DNA of 64,000 bases from Microbacterium sufflavum (GTDB lineage Bacteria; Actinomycetota; Actinomycetes; Actinomycetales; Microbacteriaceae). This document shows positions 25,738 to 34,015 of the stretch, piece after piece; the first letter of the stretch is position 1, and every line of letters begins with the position of its first letter. Where the stretch lies: positions 1,612,001-1,676,000 of the forward strand of contig NZ_CP078076.1 in the NCBI RefSeq assembly GCF_023101165.1. Reading direction: 5' to 3'. Below the pieces are notes generated by a model. It was not told where the DNA came from. It ran no database searches and saw only the letters and a program-made list of their open reading frames with translations. The position numbers and the translations under genes were made by a program.

Positions 25738-27063
25738 ATGAAGCGCACGTCCCGCTTGCGCCTTGGCCGCATCGGGATCGTCGCCGTGCTCGCGGTGATG
25801 CTCGGCACCCTGGCTCCTGCGTTCACCACGGGCGACCCGGCCGCGGCCGCCGCGCCCGACGGCTACATGGTCTACCCGGCGTCTGGCAACATCCAGTCCA
25901 AGGTCGGTGACGGCTGTCTGGGCAACTACCGCGCCCACGACGGCATCGACATCTCACGCAACGGCGGCACCCCGATCCTGGCGGCCTACGACGGCGTCGT
26001 CCGCACGCGCACGTCGAACGGCGGATACGGCAACTACACCGACATCGAGCACGCGGGCGGCTACGTCACCCGCTACGCCCACATGGCCAGCACCGCGTGG
26101 TACCCGCCGGGCACCCGCGTGCTGCGGGGCCAGCAGATCGGCGTGGTCGGCAACACCGGCAACTCCGCCGCCTACCACCTGCACTTCGAGGTCTGGCTGA
26201 ACGGCCGCGTCTACTCGCAGATCAACAACGGTTTCACGTGCCTGTCGAACGTCACGCGCGGTGCCACCATCCCGCTGTTCTTCCCCGGTCTCGGCACCGG
26301 CTCGGGCACCGTCGCCTCCGCGGACTACACGGGCGACGGCAACGCGGACGTGCTCGTGGTCGCCGGCAACGGCGACCTGCGTCTGCGCACCGGCAACGGC
26401 CAGGGGTCGTTCGCCGCGGCGACCACGGCCCTCGGACTCTGGGGCGGCAGCCGTCGCCACGTCACCCACGCCGACTTCAACGGCGATACGAAGGCCGACC
26501 TGATCGCGGCGAGATCCGACGGCACGCTCGAGTTCTACGCCGGGAACGGTGCGGGAGGATTCGCGGCCGGGACCGCGATCGGGAACGGCTGGTACGGCCT
26601 GCTGCACATCGTCTCCGGCGCCGACTTCACCGGCGACGGCAGACAGGACGTGATCGGCGTCGCCCCCAACGGGGCGATGTCGCTGTACGAAGGCAACGGC
26701 TCCGGCGGCTTCACCGGGCGCGTGACCACACTCGGCGTCGGGTGGGAGGGCTTCCACTTCATCGTGGGCGGCGACTTCGACAACGACGGGAAGGGCGACC
26801 TGATCGCCGCGTCGGACACCGGGACGCTCTACTTCTACCGTGGTGCGAACTACGGCTTCCAGACGGCGCGGGTCGTCGGCGAAGGGTGGATCGAGTTCAC
26901 GGCGCTCACGGGCGGGGTCGACTACAACGGCGACCGCCGGGCGGACCTCCTCGGACGCACCCCTGCGGGCGAGGTCTACCTGTACAGCGGTCTCGGCGAC
27001 GGGACCTTCGGGACCAAGACGCTCGTGGGCTCCGACTGGGGCGGACACCTCACGATCGAGTAG
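25738..27063 (+). CDS. Secreted M23 (LytM) peptidase with FG-GAP/VCBS repeats
   Basis: The 441-residue protein has a signal peptide (KRTSRLRLGRIG, hydrophobic core, Ala-rich cleavage near residue 39). The M23 domain covers about residues 45-165, with zinc-binding HDGID near residue 67 and HLHFE near 148. About five FG-GAP-like repeats follow, each with a DxNxDGxxD-type calcium loop (ADYTGDGNADVLVV, ADFNGDTKADLIA, ADFTGDGRQDVIG, GDFDNDGKGDLIA, VDYNGDRRADLLG). The peptidase domain would cut peptidoglycan cross-links; the repeats form a calcium-binding beta-propeller, perhaps for attachment. It is transcribed alone. Confidence 0.9.
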   Translation: MKRTSRLRLGRIGIVAVLAVMLGTLAPAFTTGDPAAAAAPDGYMVYPASGNIQSKVGDGCLGNYRAHDGIDISRNGGTPILAAYDGVVRTRTSNGGYGNYTDIEHAGGYVTRYAHMASTAWYPPGTRVLRGQQIGVVGNTGNSAAYHLHFEVWLNGRVYSQINNGFTCLSNVTRGATIPLFFPGLGTGSGTVASADYTGDGNADVLVVAGNGDLRLRTGNGQGSFAAATTALGLWGGSRRHVTHADFNGDTKADLIAARSDGTLEFYAGNGAGGFAAGTAIGNGWYGLLHIVSGADFTGDGRQDVIGVAPNGAMSLYEGNGSGGFTGRVTTLGVGWEGFHFIVGGDFDNDGKGDLIAASDTGTLYFYRGANYGFQTARVVGEGWIEFTALTGGVDYNGDRRADLLGRTPAGEVYLYSGLGDGTFGTKTLVGSDWGGHLTIE

Positions 27064-27089
27064 GGTCTGGCGCCGCGTATCGTGGGCGC

Positions 27090-27935
27090 ATGGCGGCTTC
27101 CACGTTCGACGAGATCGTCGCGGACCTGTACGCGGCGTCGCCGGGCGACTTCGTGGCGGCGCGCACCGCTCGTGCGAAGGACACCGCGGATGCCGCCACC
27201 GCCGCGGCCGTGCGAGAGCTGCGCAAGCCCTCGGTCGCGGCGTGGGTCGTGAACGTGTTCGCTCGGGAGAGGGCGGAGCAGCTGGGGGAGGCGCTGAGCC
27301 TGGCCGCCGAGCTGCGGGAGGCGCAGGCGGACCTCGACGCCGCAGCGCTGGCGAAGCTCGGACGTGAGCGGCGCGCCCTCACGCGACGGCTGGCGCAGGC
27401 GGCGGGACAGCTCGCGCAGTCGCGCGGGGAACGCGTGACGACGGCGACGCTGGACGCGGTCGAGCAGACGATCTCCGCCGCCTTCTTCGACCCCGACGCG
27501 GCGGCGGCGGTGGCGTCGGGACGACTCCTGCGCGCCCTGGAGCCGAACGCGTCGGGCGACGACGTCCGCGAGGCCGTGGCGGGGGAGGTGCCGACACTCG
27601 CGCCCGCCGCGCCGCGCCGCGCGGACGAGCTCTCCGCGCGGCGGGCTCGACGCGAGGCCGAACGGCGCGTGACCGCGGCGGAGAAGGAGCTCGCGGCGGC
27701 GGAGCGTGCAGTGGCGAAACAGGACGATGTGCTGCGGACGCTTCGCGCGCGCGCCGAGGAGCTCGACGACGACATCGCCGACCTCGAGGCGCAGCTCGCA
27801 CAGCTGCGCAGGGAGGCCGAGCGCATCGCGGGAGAGCTGCCGGGGGCGACCGAGCGTCAGGAGGAGGCCGTGGCGTCGCGCGACGAGGCGGCGCGGGATC
27901 GCGAGGCGGCGCAGCGGGCACTCGATGCGCTCTGA
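27090..27935 (+). CDS. Coiled-coil protein of unknown function
   Basis: The 281-residue soluble protein has a helical N-terminal domain (FDEIVADLYAASPGDFVAAR, RELRKPSVAAWVVNVFAR) and a long coiled coil from about residue 180 (ARREAERRVTAAEKELAAAE, LDDDIADLEAQLAQLRREAE). ATG 27090 lies six bases after TATCGT, a leaderless arrangement. Homologous proteins are widespread in actinobacteria without assigned function. A structural or chromosome-associated role is possible but not shown. Confidence 0.65.
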   Translation: MAASTFDEIVADLYAASPGDFVAARTARAKDTADAATAAAVRELRKPSVAAWVVNVFARERAEQLGEALSLAAELREAQADLDAAALAKLGRERRALTRRLAQAAGQLAQSRGERVTTATLDAVEQTISAAFFDPDAAAAVASGRLLRALEPNASGDDVREAVAGEVPTLAPAAPRRADELSARRARREAERRVTAAEKELAAAERAVAKQDDVLRTLRARAEELDDDIADLEAQLAQLRREAERIAGELPGATERQEEAVASRDEAARDREAAQRALDAL

Positions 27936-27995
27936 CCCCGGTCTGCGCGGCACGTGTGCGACGATGGCTGGCATACGGAGAGGCGAGGGGGCACC

Positions 27996-28412
27996 GTGAA
28001 GCGGAGCACGAGGGTCGGCGCTGTGGGCGTGGCCGCGGTGGTCATGGCCACCGTGTTGTCCGGATGCATGGGCGGGGCGGACTTCGCCGTGCTCGAGAAG
28101 GAGCCTCAGGCGGCTGACGCCCTGCCGGATGCCGCGGTCGACGACAACGACGGCGTCGTCGCGCCGGACACCGCCCGGTTCGTGGGGAAGGACGGCGACG
28201 TGTCGCTGTGGCTCGCACGACCCGCGTCCGGCAGCGGGATCTGCGTGGTCGCGTATCAGAGCGATGACGCGTACGCCACGGGCTGTGCCGACAACGGGAC
28301 CTGGGTGCGCCTCAGCGGCGAGCTGGGCACGTACGAGGTCGCGCCGGACGGCTCGCCCACGCCCGAGGGGACCGAGCGGCTGTTCGACAACGTGTTCGTG
28401 CCGGCGGGGTGA
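27996..28412 (+). CDS. Small lipoprotein
   Basis: The 138-residue protein starts at GTG 27996 after GAGGGGG. It has a basic start (KRSTRVGA), a hydrophobic stretch and a lipobox, VLSGC, at about residue 23, predicting a diacylglycerol-anchored surface protein. The mature part has two further Cys residues (GICVVAYQSD, TGCADNGTW) that may pair. No family is recognised. The 94 bases after it, up to the convergent reductase gene, hold nothing I can name. Confidence 0.7.
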   Translation: MKRSTRVGAVGVAAVVMATVLSGCMGGADFAVLEKEPQAADALPDAAVDDNDGVVAPDTARFVGKDGDVSLWLARPASGSGICVVAYQSDDAYATGCADNGTWVRLSGELGTYEVAPDGSPTPEGTERLFDNVFVPAG

Positions 28413-28506
28413 GGGCGAGCGGATTCAGGCGCGGGAGCACCGACGCCGAACACCGAAACCGTGAAGGCACGCTCACCGCTTCGGCGAACGGCGCCGGCGC
28501 GCCGCG

Positions 28507-29262
28507 TCAGGAGCGCGGCGGGTTCAGCGGCAGCCACTCCTCGAGCGTCGTCTCGAAGATCTGCGCGCCGTCGAGCGGCACCAGCGTGCGCTCCTCGATC
28601 TGCGCCCCGTAGTACGGCGCGGTGTTATCGCGGACCACGTGGCGCGGGTCGTTGCGGAACGTGAGGCCGCGACGGATGAACTCGTCCATGCCGAACGCCT
28701 CGGGCCCGGCGATCTCGATGTCGCCCTGCGGCTCTCCCGCCGCGGTGCGCGCCACGGCGGTGGCGACGTCCTCGGCGGCGATCGGCTGCACGAGGCCGCC
28801 GGGAAGGCGGACCGTGTCGCCCTCGGTGGAGATGTCGGCGATGCTCCCGATGAACTCGAAGAACTGTGTGGCGTGCACGAGCGAGTACCCGATGCCGGAC
28901 TCGCGGATCAGCTTCTCCTGAGCGACCTTGGCCGCGAAGTAGGGGATGCTCTGCGGACGGTTCGTGCCGACGATCGTGAGTGCGACGTGGTGCGGGACCC
29001 CGGCGGCCTTCTCCGCCCGGAGGAGCGTGGTGGTCGACGTGGTGAAGAACTCCATCACATCGTCGGGGGCGAAGGAGGGGGAGTTGGAGACGTCGACGAC
29101 GGCGTCGGCGCCGGCGAGCACCTCCGCCACTCCCTCGCCGGTGAGCGTGTTCACCCCGGTGTTCGGCGAAGCCGCGATGGCCTCGTGCCCGTGGGCGTTC
29201 AGCTTCGAGACGACCTTCGAGCCGATCAGGCCCGTGCCTCCGATGACGACGATCTTTGCCAT
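28507..29262 (-). CDS. NmrA-like NAD(P)-binding protein (paralogue 1)
   Basis: The 251-residue protein begins AKIVVIGGTGLIGSKVVSKL, with the GGTGxxG dinucleotide-binding loop of atypical short-chain reductases. It shares with the genes at 29354 and 34016 the segments GVNTLTGEGVAEVL, HHVALTIVG, YFAAKVAQEKL and HATQFFEFI, so the three are paralogues. The catalytic YxxxK of classical reductases is replaced by this YFAAKxxQE arrangement. ATG 29262 follows GAGAGGAAG. A candidate ECF41-type promoter (CGTCACA-N16-GGTC) lies 46-72 bases upstream. The substrate is unknown; oxidative-stress or redox-sensing roles are typical guesses for this group. Confidence 0.85.
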   Translation of the reverse strand: MAKIVVIGGTGLIGSKVVSKLNAHGHEAIAASPNTGVNTLTGEGVAEVLAGADAVVDVSNSPSFAPDDVMEFFTTSTTTLLRAEKAAGVPHHVALTIVGTNRPQSIPYFAAKVAQEKLIRESGIGYSLVHATQFFEFIGSIADISTEGDTVRLPGGLVQPIAAEDVATAVARTAAGEPQGDIEIAGPEAFGMDEFIRRGLTFRNDPRHVVRDNTAPYYGAQIEERTLVPLDGAQIFETTLEEWLPLNPPRS

Positions 29263-29307
29263 TTCTGTCTTCCTCTCGCGGCACCGGAAGAGGTGCCTTT
29301 CAGTGGT

Positions 29308-29334
29308 GACCGCGGTGCGGTCGGGTCTGTGACG
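29308..29334 (-). promoter_or_regulatory. ECF41-type promoter before paralogue 1
   Basis: On the minus strand CGTCACA (29334-29328) is followed after 16 bases by GGTC (29311-29308). This matches the other four sites in the block except for its first base. Confidence 0.6.
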
Positions 29335-29353
29335 GCGTGCAGTGCGGGAGCGG

Positions 29354-30142
29354 TCACTCCGCGCGCAGCAGCGCCTCGCTGATGTCGCCCTCGCGGGGGA
29401 GAGTGCGCCAGTCGTGGTATCGGGTCGGAGCGATCCGCGCCGTCGACTTGGGAAGCAGGTCGCGGCTGTGCAGGCGCGCCCCGAAATAGGTTCCGAGGGG
29501 ATCGGCGACGACCTCGCGGTCGTCCTGGCGGGAGCGCAGATCCTGCGCGGCGATCTGCTCGAGGCTGAACACCTCGGGCCCGCCGAACTCCACCATCCCG
29601 AAGAGCGGTTCACCGACAGCTGTCTCTGCCACCGCCGCCGCGACGTCATCGGCAGACATGGGCTGCACGAGGACGTCAGCGACGCGCACTCGACCGCCAC
29701 GACTCGCCTGGTCGGTGATGTTCCGGATGAACTCGAAGAACTGCGTCGCGTGCACGAGGGAGTAAGGACGCTGCGACTTCACGATGAGCCGCTCCTGCTC
29801 CGCCTTCGCCGCGAAGTAGCCGCCCTCGGCTCGGGCGAGGCGGTCGGTTCCGACGACGGACAGCGCCACATGATGCCCGACGCCCGCCGCGCTGCCGTAG
29901 CTGAGCAGATTCATCGTGGAGGTGAAGAAGAAGTCCAGGGCGGCGGCCTCGTCGGTGTACGACGAGTTCGACACGTCGACGAGCACATCGGCACCGTCCA
30001 GCGCCTCCGCGAGCCCTTCACCCGTGTACGAGTTCACGCCCGTGGCACGTGCGCCGACCACAACGTCGTGGCCGGCCTGCCGAAGTGCCCGGGTGAGTCG
30101 GCTGCCGATAAGTCCCGTCCCGCCGATGACCGTGATTCTCAT
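29354..30142 (-). CDS. NmrA-like NAD(P)-binding protein (paralogue 2)
   Basis: The 262-residue protein starts MRITVIGGTGLIGSRLTRAL at ATG 30142, with a good ribosome binding site (GAAGGAG). It carries the same family blocks as the paralogue at 28507: GVNSYTGEGLAEALDGADVL, HHVALSVVG, GYFAAKAEQERL and HATQFFEF. It is preceded by TGTCACA-N16-GGTC on its own strand. Lying between paralogue 1 and the divergent hydrolase operon, it is probably part of the sigma-factor regulon. Confidence 0.85.
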   Translation of the reverse strand: MRITVIGGTGLIGSRLTRALRQAGHDVVVGARATGVNSYTGEGLAEALDGADVLVDVSNSSYTDEAAALDFFFTSTMNLLSYGSAAGVGHHVALSVVGTDRLARAEGGYFAAKAEQERLIVKSQRPYSLVHATQFFEFIRNITDQASRGGRVRVADVLVQPMSADDVAAAVAETAVGEPLFGMVEFGGPEVFSLEQIAAQDLRSRQDDREVVADPLGTYFGARLHSRDLLPKSTARIAPTRYHDWRTLPREGDISEALLRAE

Positions 30143-30193
30143 GGTGCTCCTTCACTCGTCGATGGCCGTCAGGGAAGCGGCCGGTACCTGTGT

Positions 30194-30220
30194 GACCGCG
30201 CAGCCGTGCCCGGTGTGACA
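30194..30220 (-). promoter_or_regulatory. ECF41-type promoter before paralogue 2
   Basis: Minus-strand TGTCACA (30220-30214) is followed after exactly 16 bases by GGTC (30197-30194). The ATG is 52 bases further on. It is divergent from the site at 30253. Confidence 0.7.
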
Positions 30221-30252
30221 GGACCCGTCGAGAAAAGTCGCGGGAGGAGAAC

Positions 30253-30279
30253 TGTCACAATCGCCGCGCTCACCTGGTC
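30253..30279 (+). promoter_or_regulatory. ECF41-type promoter before the hydrolase genes
   Basis: TGTCACA (30253-30259), 16 bases, then GGTC (30276-30279), 71 bases before the ATG at 30350. The transcript would cover the three hydrolase genes up to 33092. Confidence 0.7.
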
Positions 30280-30349
30280 GTTTGTTGCATGAGCCACAGG
30301 ATCGGCCGCGATCGGAGACGGCTCACCCTCCCATCTGAAAGGAACCGTC

Positions 30350-31300
30350 ATGACCGACCATGTTCTGGAGCCGGAAGCGCAAGCCTTCGCCGACGCCACC
30401 TCCACGCCCCCGTTCCTCGCCGACCTCGGCGTCGACGGAGCCAGGAAGCTGCTCGACGACGTACAGGCTGCCCCGATCGCGAAGCCGGACGTCGACGAGG
30501 AATGGGTGACCGTTCCCGCCGAGATCGGTGACGTCCGCGTACGGATCGTGAAGCCGGTCGGTTCCGCCGGGCAGCTCCCGGTCGTCCTCTACGTGCACGG
30601 TGGGGGATGGGTGCTCGGTGACGCAGGCACGCATGACCGCCTCGTCCGCGACCTCGCAACCGGCACGGACGCGGCGATCGTCTTCGTCGAGTACGACCGC
30701 TCTCCGGAAGCGCACCACCCCGTCGCGATCGAGCAGGTGTATGCGAGTGCGCGCTGGATCGCGAGCAACGGCGCAGCGCATGGTCTCGATGCCTCTCGCA
30801 TCGCCATCGCCGGAGACTCCGTCGGAGGCAACATGGCGGCCGTCGTCGCCATCCTCGCGAAGCGTCGCGGCGACGTCACCTTCCTCCAGCAGTCGCTGTA
30901 CTACCCGGTGACCGACGCCGGCCAGGACACCGACAGCTATCGCGAGTTCGCCGAGGGATATCACCTCCGCGCCGACGCGATGGCCTGGTTCTGGGACAGC
31001 TACGTGCCGGCGGTCGACGCCCGCGACGACGTCACCGTGTCTCCGTTGCGGGCATCGATTGAGGAGCTGCGGGGACTGCCGGAGGCGTTCCTTGTCGTGG
31101 ACGAGAACGACGTGCTGCGCGACGAGGGCGAGGCGTACGGCCGCAGGCTCATCGAGGCGGGCGTGCGCACGACCCTCGTGCGTTACGACGTCACCATCCA
31201 CGACTTCATGATGCTCAACCCGCTGCGCAGCTCCGCCGCCAGCACCGCCGCGATCGAGCAGGCCGTCCGCGTCCTGCGCACGGCTTTCGCCGCCGCATGA
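30350..31300 (+). CDS. Alpha/beta hydrolase of the HSL/acetyl-esterase family
   Basis: The 316-residue protein has the oxyanion-hole motif YVHGGGWVLGD near residue 83 and the nucleophile elbow IAGDSVGGNMA near residue 156. The catalytic His is probably in TIHDFMMLNPL near residue 285 and the acid in FLVVDENDVLRDEG near 250. These are typical of hormone-sensitive-lipase-type carboxylesterases acting on short-chain esters. It has no signal peptide. ATG 30350 follows AAAGGA. It is first in a run of three hydrolases on the plus strand (gaps of 40 and 69 bases) behind an ECF-type promoter. The natural substrate is unknown. Confidence 0.9.
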   Translation: MTDHVLEPEAQAFADATSTPPFLADLGVDGARKLLDDVQAAPIAKPDVDEEWVTVPAEIGDVRVRIVKPVGSAGQLPVVLYVHGGGWVLGDAGTHDRLVRDLATGTDAAIVFVEYDRSPEAHHPVAIEQVYASARWIASNGAAHGLDASRIAIAGDSVGGNMAAVVAILAKRRGDVTFLQQSLYYPVTDAGQDTDSYREFAEGYHLRADAMAWFWDSYVPAVDARDDVTVSPLRASIEELRGLPEAFLVVDENDVLRDEGEAYGRRLIEAGVRTTLVRYDVTIHDFMMLNPLRSSAASTAAIEQAVRVLRTAFAAA

Positions 31301-31340
31301 CCCACCCCACCCCTCCCACCCCCAACAGAGAGAACAGATC

Positions 31341-32084
31341 ATGACCATCGAGAAGCCCACCATCGTCCTCGTCCACGGCGCCTTCGCGGAATCCGCCTCC
31401 TGGAACGGCGTCATCGCCCAGTTGCAGAGCCATGACGTGAACGTCGTCGCCGTCGCCAACCCGCTGCGCAGCCTCGCGGGCGATGCGGCTTACGTGCGCG
31501 ACGTGATCGCGTCGATCGCCGGCCCCATCGTGCTGGTCGGACACTCCTACGGCGGTCTGGTGATCACGGAGGCCGCGGCGGGGAACGACGCCGTCGTCGG
31601 GCTCGTCTACGTGTCGGCGTTCGCCCCCGAGACGGGTGAGAGCGCCTTCGGGCTGTCGAACAGCGCACCCGGCAGCACCCTCGGCGACGCCCTGTCCGTG
31701 TACCTGCTCACGGCGGGCGGCAACGAGCTCGCCATCCGCCCTGAAGCCTTCCACCAGCAGTTCGCGGCCGACGTGGCGCCGGAGACGGCAGCGCTCATGG
31801 CGGCCACGCAGCGCCCGGTCGCGGAGGCGGCACTCACGGACACCCTGCCGACCACGCGCCCGGCGTGGAAGGACATCCCCTCGTGGCACGTCTTCGGAGA
31901 CCAGGACCGCAACATCCCGGTCGCGATCTTCCGTGCGGGAGCGGAGCGGGCAGCGTCTCGCGGGACGCGCGAGATCACCGGGGCCTCGCACGCGGCACTG
32001 GTGTCGCACCCGGAGGTCATCGCCGAGACGATCGCCGCCGCCGGGAAGGCGTACGTCGCCGGCGCCGCGTCGAGCGCGGCCTGA
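31341..32084 (+). CDS. Alpha/beta hydrolase
   Basis: The 247-residue cytoplasmic protein begins TIVLVHGAFAESASWNGVIA. It has the nucleophile elbow LVGHSYGGLVITEAA near residue 60, an acid candidate in VFGDQDRNIP and the His in GASHAALVSHPE near the end. It resembles the EstC/salicylate-esterase-like hydrolases that are often induced with NmrA-like reductases. ATG 31341 is preceded by AGAGAG. It sits in the middle of the three-gene hydrolase group. Confidence 0.88.
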   Translation: MTIEKPTIVLVHGAFAESASWNGVIAQLQSHDVNVVAVANPLRSLAGDAAYVRDVIASIAGPIVLVGHSYGGLVITEAAAGNDAVVGLVYVSAFAPETGESAFGLSNSAPGSTLGDALSVYLLTAGGNELAIRPEAFHQQFAADVAPETAALMAATQRPVAEAALTDTLPTTRPAWKDIPSWHVFGDQDRNIPVAIFRAGAERAASRGTREITGASHAALVSHPEVIAETIAAAGKAYVAGAASSAA

Positions 32085-32153
32085 GCAGATCGTGGCGTCC
32101 CGCACGGCGTGCGCCGGCGCGGGGCGCCACACCACCGACGAGAAGGATCACGC

Positions 32154-33092
32154 ATGAGCTCCGACACCTCCCTCTTCCGCACGGTCGACCGTATCCACGC
32201 GGGCGACCTGTCCGTGGCCTACGTCGACCTCGGCGACCCGTCCGCCGACCCGGTCGTGCTGCTGCACGGCTACCCCTACGACGTGCACAGCTACGTCGAG
32301 GTCGCACCACTGCTCGTCGAAGCCGGCTATCGGGTCGTCGTGCCCTACCTCCGCGGACACGGACCCACCCGGTTCCTGGACGATCGACGCCCGCGCACCG
32401 GCCAGCAGGCGGCGCTCGGCTCGGACCTGCGGGCGTTCATCGACGCGCTCGACCTGGACGAGCCCGTGCTCGCCGGCTACGACTGGGGTGGACGCGCCGC
32501 GTGCGTGGTCGCCGCGCTGTGGCCGGAGCGCATCTCGGGGCTGGTCTCGGTGAACGGCTACCTCATCCAGAACATCGCCGGCGAGGAGTCGCCGATCCGT
32601 CCGGACCTGGAGGCCGGGTTCTGGTACTTCTGGTACTTCGCCACCGAACGCGGCCGACGGGGACTAGATGCGAACCGGCGGGACATCGCCCAGGTGATCT
32701 GGCGGCGCAATTCGCCGGAGTGGGCGTTCAGCGACGCCGAGCTCGACCGCGCCGCGCTCGCCTTCGACAACCCCGACTACGTCGATGTCGTGATCCACTC
32801 GTACCGCCACCGGCTGGGCCTGGCGCCAGGGGCAGAGGAGTACGAGGAGCTCGAGCGACGGCTGGCCCTGGCCCCGCCGATCAGCGTTCCCGCGATCACG
32901 CTCGACGGGACCGCAGACGGCAACTTCCCGGCGACCGACGGCACCCCGCAGGCGCACCTGTTCACCGGCACCCGCGAGCATCGGCGGATCCCGCACGCCG
33001 GGCACCACCTGCCGGCCGAGGCGCCACACGCGTTCGCCCAGGCGGTCGCTGACGTCGCCGAGCCGCCCGGTGACGGTGCCGGCACACCCTGA
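32154..33092 (+). CDS. Alpha/beta hydrolase, epoxide hydrolase/haloalkane dehalogenase-like
   Basis: The 312-residue protein has VVLLHGYPYDVHSYVEVAPL (HGxP oxyanion motif) and the elbow LAGYDWGGRAACVVAA, where Asp rather than Ser is the nucleophile, as in epoxide hydrolases and dehalogenases. A lid region follows (FWYFWYFATERGRRGLDANR), and the His is in RIPHAGHHLPAEAPH. ATG 32154 is set by AGAAGGA 7 bases upstream. It is the last of the three hydrolases; 57 bases later the next ECF-type promoter begins. The substrate is unknown. Confidence 0.88.
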   Translation: MSSDTSLFRTVDRIHAGDLSVAYVDLGDPSADPVVLLHGYPYDVHSYVEVAPLLVEAGYRVVVPYLRGHGPTRFLDDRRPRTGQQAALGSDLRAFIDALDLDEPVLAGYDWGGRAACVVAALWPERISGLVSVNGYLIQNIAGEESPIRPDLEAGFWYFWYFATERGRRGLDANRRDIAQVIWRRNSPEWAFSDAELDRAALAFDNPDYVDVVIHSYRHRLGLAPGAEEYEELERRLALAPPISVPAITLDGTADGNFPATDGTPQAHLFTGTREHRRIPHAGHHLPAEAPHAFAQAVADVAEPPGDGAGTP

Positions 33093-33149
33093 ATCCCGGG
33101 ACGCGTCAGCGCAGTGACTGCCGCCGCACGCCCGGTGTGCCGAGGTCTG

Positions 33150-33176
33150 TGTCACAGTTCGCCGGTGCGACCGGTC
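33150..33176 (+). promoter_or_regulatory. ECF41-type promoter before the leader ORF and membrane protein
   Basis: TGTCACA (33150-33156), 16 bases, GGTC (33173-33176): an exact copy of the form seen at 30253. Confidence 0.7.
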
Positions 33177-33230
33177 ATCGATGTGAACGGAGGGCGTGGT
33201 CTGTCACGCCCCGAACGGAAAGGGAGCAGG

Positions 33231-33293
33231 ATGACGAATCGGTTCGCGGTCACGAGGCACGACGTGGCCCCCGCACATCGGGTCGCGCCGTGA
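33231..33293 (+). CDS. Possible 20-residue leader peptide overlapping the membrane-protein gene
   Basis: An ATG at 33231 directly follows a strong ribosome binding site (AAAGGGAGCAGG) and encodes MTNRFAVTRHDVAPAHRVAP, then TGA. The TGA overlaps the GTG start of the next gene (GTGA). No gene in the other frame has as good a ribosome binding site, so translation of this short ORF may be what delivers ribosomes to 33290. It could instead be the remnant of a longer N-terminus shifted out of frame. Confidence 0.45.
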   Translation: MTNRFAVTRHDVAPAHRVAP

Positions 33294-33892
33294 CCGCGGT
33301 CGGCAGGCCGAATCCGGACGCAGCGGCGTTGAACAGCGCCGTGGGGACGGAGCTGTTCGTTCTGCAGTCCGTCGCCAGCTCGACGATCTCGGAGGCGGGG
33401 ACGCGCAGCTCGATCTACCTGTCGACGCTGTCGAGCGGGCTGGTGGCGATCGGCTTCGCCGGCGGGTCGCCCGCGCTGCTCGCGGCCCTCACCGCGACGG
33501 TGTTCCCGACGATCTTCCTGCTGGGCTGGTTCACCGTCGTGCGGTTGGTCGACACCAGCGTCGAGAACATCACGGTGCGCCGGCGCATGGTGCGCATCCG
33601 TGAACATCTCATCGGTCTGCACCCCTCGGGGCCCGACCTGATCGTCCTCGACAACCCGCGCACCGGGGAGCTCGGGGTGCGCTACGAGCGGTCGTCGTTC
33701 CTGTTCACGATGGCGAGCATGATCGGCACGGTGAACTCGGTCCTCGGCGGGGCCCTCGTCGCGTTGCTGATGATCTTCATCGGGGTCCCGTCGCTTCTCG
33801 CACAGGCGTCGGGTGTCGTCGTCGGGTCGCTGCTGCTCATCGCGACGCTCACCTACGAGCGACGTCGGATCCGGGACGCCTACCCCGACTGA
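33290..33892 (+). CDS. Small membrane protein of unknown function in the sigma-factor regulon
   Basis: The 200-residue protein starts at GTG 33290, overlapping the stop of the short leader ORF. It has about four hydrophobic helices: near residues 42-65 (SGLVAIGFAGGSPALLAALT), 66-85 (FPTIFLLGWFTVVRLV), 145-168 and 172-190. A soluble loop sits between them with RRRMVRIREHLIGLHPSGPD. No known domain is recognised. Its position between an ECF-type promoter and the reductase/sigma operon suggests it is co-regulated; a role as a membrane sensor is speculative. Confidence 0.7.
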   Translation: MTAVGRPNPDAAALNSAVGTELFVLQSVASSTISEAGTRSSIYLSTLSSGLVAIGFAGGSPALLAALTATVFPTIFLLGWFTVVRLVDTSVENITVRRRMVRIREHLIGLHPSGPDLIVLDNPRTGELGVRYERSSFLFTMASMIGTVNSVLGGALVALLMIFIGVPSLLAQASGVVVGSLLLIATLTYERRRIRDAYPD

Positions 33893-33931
33893 TGCCGACG
33901 GTTCCCGCCGTCCGGACTTCTTTCGCGAAGC

Positions 33932-33958
33932 TGTCACAGATCGGCGGGGCGTGCTGTC
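33932..33958 (+). promoter_or_regulatory. ECF41-type promoter before the reductase/sigma-factor operon
   Basis: TGTCACA (33932-33938), 16 bases, TGTC (33955-33958), 58 bases before the ATG at 34016. It implies that the sigma factor drives its own operon. Confidence 0.65.
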
Positions 33959-34015
33959 AGACCTAGAGACGATTTGTGCAGGAGCCGACGTCGTCGAGAA
34001 TGGAGCGAGCGAGAT

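Noticed and set aside
33202..33228. Further TGTCACG site as a sixth sigma-factor promoter
   Set aside because: The seventh base differs and the position 16 bases later reads AGCA, not NGTC.
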